64,000 nucleotides of DNA from Halichondria panicea (taxonomy: Eukaryota > Porifera > Demospongiae > Suberitida > Halichondriidae): the NCBI RefSeq assembly GCF_963675165.1, contig NC_087377.1:10712632-10776631 (forward strand), read 5' to 3'. The position numbers were made by a program, and so were the translations under genes. This document shows positions 37,801-48,500 of this stretch, in pieces; positions within the stretch are counted from its first letter, which is position 1, and the number at the start of each line of letters is the position of its first letter. Under the pieces are notes generated by a model. The model was given only the letters and a program-made list of their open reading frames with translations, made no database searches and was not told the DNA's origin.

Positions 37801-40354
37801 TATAATGGGTGTAATCACGACATAATCACTGTATTATAAAAGTGATCATAATTATGCCTCGATTGCGCATGCGCATGCAGCGAGGTATCGGTAGTGTGTT
37901 TGTGCGTGTGTGTGTGTGTGTGTAGAATGCAGCTGCTCAGTGGTGAAAGTGAGAGTTTCTAAAGCTTCTATGGTATTAGCCTCGATCCCAGGCCGCACTT
38001 CCCACTAGGGAAGTGGGCCTGGTATCGACTACCGTTGCGCATGCGCTAATATCCCCCCGGTATCTGGGGGCTTTGGATAACATCGTTTATGCTCAGTAAA
38101 ACTATGACATCACAACGAAAGGAAGTGGATTGAAGGAAGTAGATAGAAAGTTCGATTGAAGGTTTCTAGCCCATCAGATAGCATTCTCTGATAGCTACCC
38201 TTAGCCTGCTATGTTAACAAAAGACTCACAGCCTGCAACAGTGTGGATGACGATCGTCTTAAAGGAGTGACGGGACAGGCCACGCCCATTTAACACTAAC
38301 TTTGGTGAAAGTGTACTATACTACTGCTACTGATTCTATCAGAAGAAAATAGCAGTACAACAAACCTACACAGTTCTGTCTCTAGCTAGCTAGCTATATA
38401 GCTCGGTGTATGACTTTTAGGATATTTTCTCTGATGCATCCAGTATTATAGGAATATTTACGGGGAAAGAATCCAATAATTTGGCGCATGCGCAAGCAGT
38501 CGATAGCAGGCCTTCTTTCAAAGGCCGGTGAAGGAGGCTACTATGGTATTGGATTGCAATTTTTGCAAAATAATAATGCTTCGTTCTCGAGTTATGGCTA
38601 CTTTGAACAGCTAAAAGCTTCTGTTGGAGACTTCAGACTCTTGTGCGATATTGAAAACACACACACTTGCACTGAGGTTGTACTAATAACTTATAGCTAC
38701 ATATTAGTTTGCTTTGCACTAGAACGCTATATAGCTATTGGTAGCTATATAAGAGTGAGAAAAGAGCTACAAAAGCCACAATGTTTCTCAGCTTGCCATT
38801 AATAATTGCAGACTTTGAACTTCGATCCTTCTTAGCAATAATCAATTATGGTCGATCATTTCCCATGCACTCTTTTTCTGCTCTGATTCCCTGCAGCCGC
38901 ACTGCATTAAGAATTGTAACTGCACATAATTTTTGAGTACTATACTGTAGCTGGGGCGAATCTAGCAGGTAGCAGAGGGCCGTGCTCAAGCACCCCCCTG
39001 AGGCCCTGACAAATTAATTATCTTTGTTGTGTCTCACTCATTGGCTGTGGAAGTCACTCTCAGACTTGGTACTAGACTCATCAAGTAATAGAGTACAAGG
39101 AAGCACAGCTTGCAAGCCACACCTAATACAAAAATAATGATATGTCACATTGACACCGCATCCATGCACTGGAAAATACCGTATAGCGGGTATATTTCGA
39201 GGGTATAAATTTTCGCGGATGGACCATTACAAAGGATTTCGCGGATTTTATTTTCGTGGTCTGAGTTCCCAGCCTTTTGGCGCATGCGCACATCAACATG
39301 CAGCTGTACCACCACACCGTTAGCCTCGAATCCAGGCCTAGCCTATAACGGTGAGGTACCTCTTATTGTCGATAGGTGTGGTCAATAATACTGAACACGC
39401 CTACTATTCAATAAAGATATAAATTTTCGTGGGTATAAATTTTCGCGGTTTAGGCTCAATCCGCGAAAACCGCGAACATTTATACCCTCGAAATATACCC
39501 GCTATACGGTACGTCAAAAGGGCGTAACCCCCCCCTTGATTTTCGCGAGTGTTTTTTGAGAGAGGATAGCTCCTTAATTGCCTCACTTGCTCAGCACTAT
39601 AATATTATACCTACCACTTTTTCTATATAGACGCCACTATAATTATGCATGTATATAGGCTTCCTTGCTATAAAGATTTGGGACCACCACCGAGGCATAT
39701 ACTATAGCACACTTTTTGTTTCTTTTTTGCGGTGTAGAGCTTGAAACCAGAGGAGGTGTATGACAGGCGCGGTGCAGCTCTATGCAATTAGTATTTGAAT
39801 ATCATTATCCATGCACCCACACGCGCCCCGCCCATAAAAAAAACATGTTTTGCTGAGCGTAATCAGAGGCTAATTGTTTGATACTTTTTATTACAGCCAT
39901 AACTTGTCCTCCTTTGACTGCTCCTACTAATGGCTTTGTGACGTACAATACCACTATTGATGGAAACAGTACCTATGCCTTTGATGTGGTAGCTATTGAT
40001 GAAAACAGCACCTATGCGTTTGATGTGGTAGCTATCTATAGCTGTGGCACAGGGTTTTCTCTAGTTGGTAGCAATACAAGGACTTGTACTGGAAATGGCA
40101 GTAGCACTATTGGTGCATATGATGGAGAGCCTCCAACCTGTGTAGGTGAGTGTGTGAGATTATAATGCACATTCGATCAAAATTGTTAATACAGAGAGTA
40201 ATCATAACGCTTTTTTTTCACAGCTGTCTCAATTTCATTGTTGCTCCTCTTTATTCTCATACCCGTTGTGATTGTGGCTCTACTAGCTCTAGGTGGAGGA
40301 TACATAGCTGTTGCTCGTCTCCGGAAACGGAAAAACTGTTGTGTTTCACGTTAA
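28845..40354 (+). CDS. IgGFc-binding/EGF/Sushi single-pass membrane protein
   Basis: Exons: 28845-28929, 30033-31397, 31453-31668, 31770-31955, 32016-32228, 36321-36506, 36563-36775, 39897-40145, 40224-40354. They sum to 2844 nt (947 aa), all phase 1. Order: signal peptide (MNYRLIAILTLTILMLIMFA); an IgGFc-binding N-terminal-type domain in one large exon (about residues 29-445; NKFVVGFLRN, WGLKFLLGALGP); one EGF-like domain (CNCGQNSICLNNIGQFNCRC); six Sushi domains in the order A-B-C-B'-C'-A'; a helix (SISLLLLFILIPVVIVALLA); and a short basic tail ending NCCVSR. B'-C' duplicates B-C across about 4 kb of repeats. In other animals IgGFc-binding domains occur in secreted mucus or binding proteins; here it is membrane-anchored. 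A binding or recognition role is inferred; the ligand is unknown. Confidence 0.88.
29005..29700. repeat. TIR element in intron 1 of the IgGFc-binding gene
   Basis: The left end AGTAAGAGGGATTGGTAACG and the right end GTTTCCAATCTCCTACTATT are inverse, with inner GAAACACTCCGCGTTA and TAACGCGGAGTGTTTC also inverse. Same family as 18573-19090. Confidence 0.65.
32929..33025. repeat. Hairpin foldback in the Sushi C/B' intron
   Basis: The arms GACTGGTTGCCTAGTAATTA and TAATTACTAGTCAACCAGTC continue inward to GTTTATAAACAACC and GGTTGTTTATAA. Confidence 0.8.
33796..34438. mobile_element. Foldback element with nested palindromes
   Basis: The outer arms carry two to four tandem copies of a unit around ATCGACTCGATGTGTTTTAT or its inverse. 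Inside is a second palindrome (GAGGCCACAGGCACGCCTAC... and inverse) with a loop near 34040-34080. Fragments of the inner palindrome occur at 15984-16070 and 35352-35402. Confidence 0.75.
34733..34955. repeat. MITE with TACCGTATTACTAGAATATT termini
   Basis: The ends TACCGTATTACTAGAATATT and ACATTCTAGTAATACAGTA are inverse. It is the complete form of the repeats at 13369 and 14394. Confidence 0.75.
34956..35249. repeat. TCCGGATT pogo-like MITE remnant
   Basis: It contains the inverse parts GTCCGGATTTGCGAGG and TCCGGATTAGCGAGGTTCTA and a central inverted pair (GGTCGGGTTGCAAGCCTATC and inverse). It ends ...GAGGTTCTACTGTAT, like other pogo-type ends here. Confidence 0.55.
35815..36229. mobile_element. 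TA-flanked pogo/Tc1-like nonautonomous element
   Basis: It begins CAGTAGACTCTCGTTAATCC and ends AATAGCGAGAGTCTACTG, with TA on both sides. Its right end lies 92 bp before Sushi exon B' of the IgGFc-binding gene. Confidence 0.75.
37977..38540 (+). mobile_element. MULE-like nonautonomous element, long copy
   Basis: The ends are TAGCCTCGATCCCAGGCC and GGAGGCTA, with the 9-bp duplication CTATGGTAT (37968-37976, 38541-38549). It is the same family as 1160-1506 and, inverted, 46850-47419. It lies in the Sushi C'/A' intron. Confidence 0.85.
39177..39511. repeat. MITE, ATATTTCGAGGG subfamily, with internal second end
   Basis: The ends TACCGTATAGCGGGTATATT and AATATACCCGCTATACGGTA are inverse. Internal GGGTATAAATTTTCGCGG occurs twice, suggesting an internal duplication or nested copy. 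Confidence 0.8.
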
Positions 40355-42538
40355 ACTATACTATAATTATTATCACTGTTATCTTCATGCAATCACATGC
40401 ACTCATAGTTTGTCAACAATTTAATTGATTAACAATTTAATTGATTAAGTCATCGATCAAGTTGAGGTGTTTCTGGTAGTGTCTCTGACAAAGAACAATG
40501 CTCGATTTTGTCGACCACTGCATGGTTTTAATTTATAAAAAGACCCGTACATAACTACATGTATGTCTTGTATACTGACAACACAGCTATAATTATATAA
40601 TACTAACAGAGACACACTTTCAACCACAAATACCCCCCAAAAAGTATGCATAATAGAGGCTTTATTACAATGCTCCTCTTCAGCTGGTTCCACCTCGTCT
40701 GTTTTAAGGAAGCCACACAAGCCTCTTTGGTGCTTAAATAACGAGTGTTGCTAGCGTGCGCTTGCTAATGCCTCTCGCCATGTTATGCATGCTTTGGCTC
40801 AAAAAGTATTACTGTTATAGTAGTTTCTATATTAAAGTTAGCTTCTCTATATAAAGTCACTGAGAAGAAAATACTTATTTACATGCATCTATTGTTGTAT
40901 TATGTGGCTTACCAGGACCTCAAGAAAGAAGAAAATTGATTCTTCCAGGATCTGTAGTTCAGTGTATATATCTATAAGAAGAAAAGACTTGTGTATACCA
41001 ATGCAGGCCGGGTTCCTCTTGAAGTACCATTTACCAGCAAAAGCCACTCTATCATTATTGTATAAGAAGGCTGCACGACAAATAATCATAATGCTATTAC
41101 AGTGGTATATGTATAATTATAGGCATGCACATAACATGCTGAAATCGATTTTATTTACATCAGTTTTTTTAAAATGTGCGTATCTATCGCTAGATCTAGC
41201 TGATATAATTTAGTGTGCTGGTCTATTTTATTGCTGCAATCTGAACATAATTATTGGCTGCATGTATTATACTGAATCAGTTGTCTTAATTATTTGTGTA
41301 TTTATAAAGCCATTTATCCGTTAGCTAAGCACATAAGGAAGACTACAATCCTCTTAATGCAAGGAAGATCTGTAGCTCCATGGTTCAACAAATGCCCTAT
41401 ATTATGAATCATTGTATCCTTTGACTTGGGTTCTAATCGATCATGATAGTGGGAGGAAAACTGTTATATGGCAAGTGAAACTGTTTATATCTCGTTTGCA
41501 TAATGCACGGTATATAACCAATTAACTAGTAATCATTCATCATATTTGGAGTCCAAAAAACAACACAGTACTAAATGTGTTTGTCTACACACATTACATA
41601 CAGTTATTGTTCGCCATGTTTTTTAAGGCATCAAGGCAAGTAAGGTTAACTATTATAATTACAGACTATAAATAAAATACGATTATGCACTAGTGCAACA
41701 CTTTGTATTGGACACATCCATATGAGTCTTCACAAGTTTTAATATAGTGCATGCCTTCAATGATTCGATCGCATTAAAATTATATGTTCCTCAACTGGGT
41801 AATTAATGTATATATAATTATAGGAGTCAGTTAACTGGTGACCAATGAAGATTCTGTGTATATACGTCTGCATCTAGAAAATCCTCATACAAATTTCTTG
41901 CTTCCATTCGAACTGCATATAATAATTATATATACTAGATTTGTATATAGCATGTATAGCAGACGATATATACTCGCTGAAAAATCTCCACTCTAAAACT
42001 CTTCGTATATACCTACTATATAGTGCTGGTTATAAGTCTAGATCTACTATATAATTGCGTTGTTATATTCACATGCATGCAGGTGAAGGAAAGATAATTA
42101 TAGGGATGTGCAGTGATGACTCAGAGTTGTAAGCCCAGTTATCAAGCAGTGCATGAGCAACGGCTATGACAACATGTCCAACTTCAAGGAAACTTCTCGT
42201 GACATCCAGGCAAATTCATCTAGTATATACATGCGGATGTACTGATGTATTATAATTTTGACTTGAATGCTTCAGTGTTGCATGATCCTAGAATAATTAA
42301 TCACCAAAATTATTTCTTGTGCAGTAGCATGAGACAAAATACGGTATTTCTACTAAGAAACAAGCAATAATATATATAGTATAATTGATTTTTAATATGT
42401 CATGTATATAAAGCGATTTTTGCCTGTTTTGAACAACACATTTAATATAATAGATACAGTAATTAAGAGAGTATACGCTGCTGAGTCTGATCAATGAAAG
42501 GAAAATAAGCGGGAAGCTAAGGAAGGTGCCATGCCAGT
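40355..42538. other. Convergent intergenic region
   Basis: AT-rich DNA between two convergent genes. There is a short tandem repeat (TTAATTGATTAACAA twice near 40423) and no splice-consistent coding signal. Confidence 0.5.
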
Positions 42539-45500
42539 CTACCAGCAGCTAGGGCTCCAGCAGCTGCAATGAAGAGAAAAAACATTTAGCTTCCATACCA
42601 TGCACAATTATACACACCGTGCATGTTGATAAGGGTGGAACGACCTACATGTAACACACAGCAACGTACTAATACGAATCCAAGAAAACATGACTCACAC
42701 GCACACACACTACTATATTAAATACACATGCACATGTACAATTTGCATGCATGGAATGCAATGATGACCATTATGGTTGATAAAAAGGACGCCAAAAGTT
42801 CAAAGTCCATAATTAATGGCTACTGCTCTCGTGGCCTGAAACAGTGCAGCCAAATCTTTCTCACTCTTGCTGCTTAGTGCAAAGCTTACGAGTGGTGCAT
42901 GTGGTAAATGTTACTAATGCCTCTTGCCATGTTTTGCTTCGCTCAAGGTATTACTCACTGGATTAGGCCATAAAACACTGTTACGGCGTGTGACAACCCA
43001 ATTACCAAAAAAGATTTGTTTTTATTATTATAACAACAATGTGAATCACAGGATGAACTTCTACTCTTTCTGTTCCATAATTATGTCCACAATTTCCTAA
43101 GTAAAAGGGGCGATTTCTTTAATTAAGTCAGGCTGCCGTGTTTTGCAGTAGCCACAAGAATAGACACAGCTATTATTTTATCTATCTAAGCTGACTCATA
43201 GTACCATAAGTTGTTTAGCACCTATAGGCAACTTGAAGCTTCATTAAATCGTCACCACTCGCATTTTTATACAAAACACCTCAGTTCCTAAGAATACACC
43301 AGATGCGATACCAGATAGCATAAAAACAAAAACTTTCTGGGGGAGCATGCCATATATACCATGCCTTCAGATCCCCCTATATCCAACTTGCCAGCCTCCC
43401 TGTCAATTTTTTCTGTATGAAGGCCTGATTAGAGTGTTAGAAGAGGCTTTCGAGGTATTAGTTTGCTTTGTATGGACAAGTTTTGCTAATGATACGCACT
43501 ATTTTGTAAAGGCTACAATGGCTTTTCCAAGAAAGCAAAAGTAAGCAGTAGAGATCTATAACTCGAGAACGAAGCATTATTTTGCTAAAAAACATGACTA
43601 GAAGCCTACATAGAAACTCTTAATTGCAATTCATTGATCCTTGAGCAGCTGTAGCAGTCTATACACAGAGGCAGACAAACAAACACACTATCGTATACCT
43701 CGCAACGCATGCACACACCGAGGCATTAAAAAAGAAGCACTTACCAAATAGGGAGAAGAAAGGTAGAAGGGTTACTGTGAAACACACATGTAGCCAGGGT
43801 CAGTAGGCATGTGATAGCCACAAGCACGGTGCCAAAGAAAACTGGGGCCAGGGGGAACTTGTGCCTCTTTAGTGGGTTTTTCCCAGAGACGGAGTCACGA
43901 GTCTGGTCATCTAAGAATGTAAAGGGAACAGTATATGTGAGGCTGTATAATAGGATAAGCGTGAAAATTGTCATTACATGTATTATGAACATACTGTGCG
44001 CATCTGTAGGTACCGTATTACTAGTATATTTTGCGAGAATCAAACGTATGTATAAGCTGTTAGTTTTTGTCGCATTGCAACCGTTGATCATGCAGTTACA
44101 GCTGGAATACACACACACACACAGTCAGCTTTACCGTATCCCTCGTACGGCTACGCCTCGAGGCATAATTAACACAAAATTATTGCACACTATAGACTTG
44201 CATACAGTGCTCTTACTAACTTTTCATAGCATTATGACAAAATGTCCTAACAATGTAGTGTTTGAGAGGACAAAACAATAAAATGAAAAGTCGTAAGGAC
44301 AAACCATAATGTTTAATCTACTTGTTTTCAAAGAGTATACATCGTACCTTGCATCTTAGCTGCCTTCTACTTCATACTCTATAGCCATTCGTCATTTTAT
44401 ACGATCTACTTATCAACAGTCTTTGTAGAAACTGCTCTTCTTTATAGACGAGCTAGTATACTGTCAGTAGTATAGAGCTACATGCATGTATCATGACTGG
44501 CACTAGTACTCAGTCTTTTAAATTTTCCATACAAGTTTCACCACGTGGCAGGACAATTTTACCAGGCATGCACATCTGAGGTTACACAATCGCAATTTTT
44601 GTCCGGAAGTTGTCCGGTGACAGGACGTTAATAAGAGCACTGGCATACATGTACTGGATTTAAAGCAGCTCTGTTTGTTTGCGAGCCACAAGACTTAATT
44701 GAGGAACGATATGATAAAAGTGGGGTGTATTTAAACACACTACGAGATATAATGCCCTAGGCTACACGCAAAAGCTAACATAACACATAATTTATGCACA
44801 ATAATTATACTGAGACACGTACGCAAAACTCTACCTGATTTAAAGCAACTCTGTCGTTTGCAAGCCACAACACTTGAGGTGTCTTTTTTCACCTTGTCCT
44901 TCTGTTGGACTACAAGTGCTTCTGCCTCTTGGTCATCTGAGAAACGATAAAAGTGTCTATCTATTAAACACATGCACTATCCATCTAAACATGCACACCA
45001 TGCCCTATAGGCTATCAGGGGTACACTTAATGGCTATATACGTTAAAGTGCATGCAAAAGCTTACGTTGTTTTGAGGAACTGTCGTACGAGACACAGACA
45101 CTCCTATGTATACTCAGGTATATTAAGGACTGGGACCTTCAATTATTGCTGAATCAGCTAAAACGCAGCCACGCCCACGATTTTTAATATGTTTTGTGTG
45201 TAAAAATTTTGTGCAGCTACTGATCTTTTTTAGTTCTAAAAACGGTGTTCTAAACCTTCCTTTTAGCTCTTAATTCTTAGTGTAGTAGGTAGTTCAAAGG
45301 CTTAAGCAGACATATCTGCTGGGAGAGAGCCACTTCTTTGGCCAAAGGTGAGATTTTGCACAAAACTTAGTCTTACAGCTGACAATAAGTGACATTTTTA
45401 TTTTTATAGGCTAATAACTTACTCTAAATAGAACATGATGCTCTCTCCCAGCGGATATGTCTGCTTAAGCCTTTGAACTACCTACTACACTAAGAATTAA

Positions 45501-48500
45501 GAGCTAAAAGGAAGGTTTAGAACACCGTTTTTAGAACTAAAAAAGATCAGTAGCTGCACAAAATTTTTACACACAAAACATATTAAAAATCGTGGGCGTG
45601 GCTGCGTTTTAGCTGATTCAGCAATAATTGAAGGTCCCAGTCCTTAATATACCTGAGTACCAGGAGCCCATAAATAAGAGAAGGAGCGGCTGACCAGGGA
45701 TCGATCACGTTCGTAAGTGGTTATGACCGTATTTCCATATACTGTATAGCGCAACATTTTCAAAGGGCTTAATTATATAATTTTCGCTGATTTCGTGGGT
45801 TAGCAATCCTACACGAAAATCAAGTCCACGAAAATTGTTCTTTAATTAGAATTATCTGCAAAGATTAAAGACGTGGCTTCCAGTGAGCATGTAACGCAAC
45901 GAAATGCTTTTAGAGGCCGTTCCACAAAATATAAGTGCCTCGAAAATTTGGGCTATACGGTATGCAGCGTCACTAAGTGGTTGAATCCCCTTACATGTGT
46001 TATGCAATACAGGGCTGCGGTTTAAAAGCACTTAATCGCTTCGATAATTAAAAAGAAACCAGCAATTATGAAATGTGATCCTCGAGTATAAAATTATGCT
46101 GAAGTTAGCCACTCCTTCTCTTATTTATGGGCTCTTGTGTATAATACGTACTTTTATGAAATCATTATCAAAAACTATACCAGTACAGTAGAACCTCGAT
46201 TATCCGGACGCCTTGACCCACCTACTTATTTGGCAAATTTAGTGCATGTGGGGGTCTGCGCATGCACAGAAAACAAACATGCATGTGTTCATGGTGATTA
46301 CACAGGCACATCAAGGGACACACTCAAAATTGTCAAGCCAGGTAATCGACGTTCCGGATAATAGAGGACAACTGCCCGGCTTCACACGCATGTGTGTCAC
46401 TATAAGCACAGACGCTCACCTTGATCCAAACTCTGCATATGACCTTGTACGACAGGGGAAATCGAGGGTTTCTCTTGGGTCCCATCTTTACACTCTGAAT
46501 AGGTATTTAACATGTACCCGACATCGTGATAATAAGTAATAATACACAGCGACAGTAGCAGCGTAACTTTTGAGGGGACTTTATTGTTCATAGTAAGTGT
46601 CGTTAAGCAATCAAGCTAAGTGCATGCATGGTTCATGACTCACTCAGGTGGCTCATACGTGTTGTCACAAGGTCCTTGTTGTTCAGCTTTTGAGCCAGAG
46701 GCGATGATTTGGAAAGCATAGGGACTGCACTCAAAATAATTACAATAAACATTATACATATACCGGTCAGGAGCACGTGCTCCTTTATGGTGCACATACT
46801 ATAATACATGTGCCCACACTGGTCGGACAAAAATAACCACATCTTTGGCTAGCCTCCTTCACTAGCCTCCCCTGAAGAGAAGGCCTAGCTGCTACTGACT
46901 GCTTGCGCATGCGCAACATTATTGGCTATTTTTCCCCGTAAAAGTTCTTATAATACTGAGAAAAATCCTGACAAAGAATAAAAAGTCATACACAAAGCTA
47001 GCTAGCTAGAGACAGTATGTTTTTTGTAAAGCTATTTTCTTTCTGATAGAGTCAGTAGCAGTGTAGACTTTCACCAAAGCTAGCATTAGATAAGATGGGC
47101 GTGGCCAGTCCATATAGGCTAGTGTCAGCTTTCACTCCGTTCAGACGATTGTCATCCACACTGTTGGCAAGGCTGTGAGTCTTTTGTTAGCATAGCAGGC
47201 TACGGGTAGCTATCAGCTTTTTCTCAGATGGGCTAGAAACCTTCAATTAAACTTTCTATCTACTTCCTACAATCAATTTCCGTTTGTTGTGACGTCATTG
47301 TTTTACTGAGCATACACGTTAATTGTTATCCGATATCTGGCTAATGGTTAGCGCATGCACAAGCAGTCGATATATACCAGGCCCACTCTTCGAAAAAGTG
47401 CAGCCTGGGGTCGAGGCTAATCTTTGGCCTACTTTACTACATACATGTAAGGCTATACAAATGTGTGTGTTGAATTGAGAATTAAAAATAGCTACCACTT
47501 GAAAATTATTGGCAGATTCCTGTGAGGTACATGTAATTATATACAAAATTTAAAAAGCAGAAATACTACTCTAATTGATCAGAGGCGAGCATGTGGTCCC
47601 ACTGTGTACACTGCAGTGGTTTACTTACATACATGTGTATATGCGAGGTGTATGTACATTTCAAATGTGATACAACAGTGTACATTGTGTATACATGTAC
47701 TGTGTACATGCAGCAACAGATTAATTGACCGTGAAGGTGGTGAAATTTGTGCTGAGTCACACACACTTCATTAGTGGTATGAGTATGATGTACAAATGTA
47801 CATGTATAGTACTATACACAGATTCTAGTTACCATAATGAGTGTCCTATACACGTTACCATTCGGTCCATCTCACATCCAAAGTAATATTATATCATTTG
47901 CTACTAACACACGTGCAGAGTGTATAGCATATACATACCATAGGGTGAGTTTTCATCATCAGAAGCTTGAGAAGCAGTCGGTGCATTGGTAGAAGACGTG
48001 TCCTACAGAGACAATGACGTACATGTTATCAATAACAACGTATGAAATCTTTTCTAACGGACTTACTAGAACGATTGAATCGACAGTAGGAGGCTCGTAG
48101 ATATTAGGAAAAGGCTGCATGACAGATTTAGATGTGCAACCCCTGCCCGAATCTTCACTGAAAGGTACAGCTGCCCTAGTAGGAAGCCATTTTGAGTCTG
48201 TAAAGATACAAAAGTGTCATTACAATGCCGACAGTATAATTATTTTCGACCTTCTTTAATCTCAGTTTCTTCCTGTGCATTTTTCAGGGGCCTGCGCGTC
48301 ATTTCCACGGTCTGAAGTTCAGCAACAATCTTACGTGTACACTGTATTACTGAAAGTGTGTACCTTGGGTTTGAAACGGTTCCTAAGTGTAGACTGCGCT
48401 TTTGGTCCATCTCGAGACTGCAAAACACAATAAATAGAACATCAACACAACACAGGTCAATCTTACCACAAGCTGGGGATTCTTCTGAGGCTTGTTGGGT

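Larger units (their letters stand above)
37855..39715 (+). repeat. GCCTCG-family element broken by a MULE-like insertion
   Basis: The start is GCCTCGATTGCGCATGCGCA and the end is CCACCGAGGCATA. The sequence is collinear with 25674-26220 once the 37977-38540 element and one CTATGGTAT are removed; further MITEs (39177-39511) lie in the 3' part. Confidence 0.5.

Noticed and set aside
40902-41213. 103-codon plus-strand frame in the convergent intergenic region
   Set aside because: Low-complexity AT-rich translation without domain, signal peptide or splice context.
43811-44281. 156-codon plus-strand frame
   Set aside because: It is the antisense of the YVPM receptor exon 43745-43910 plus intron.
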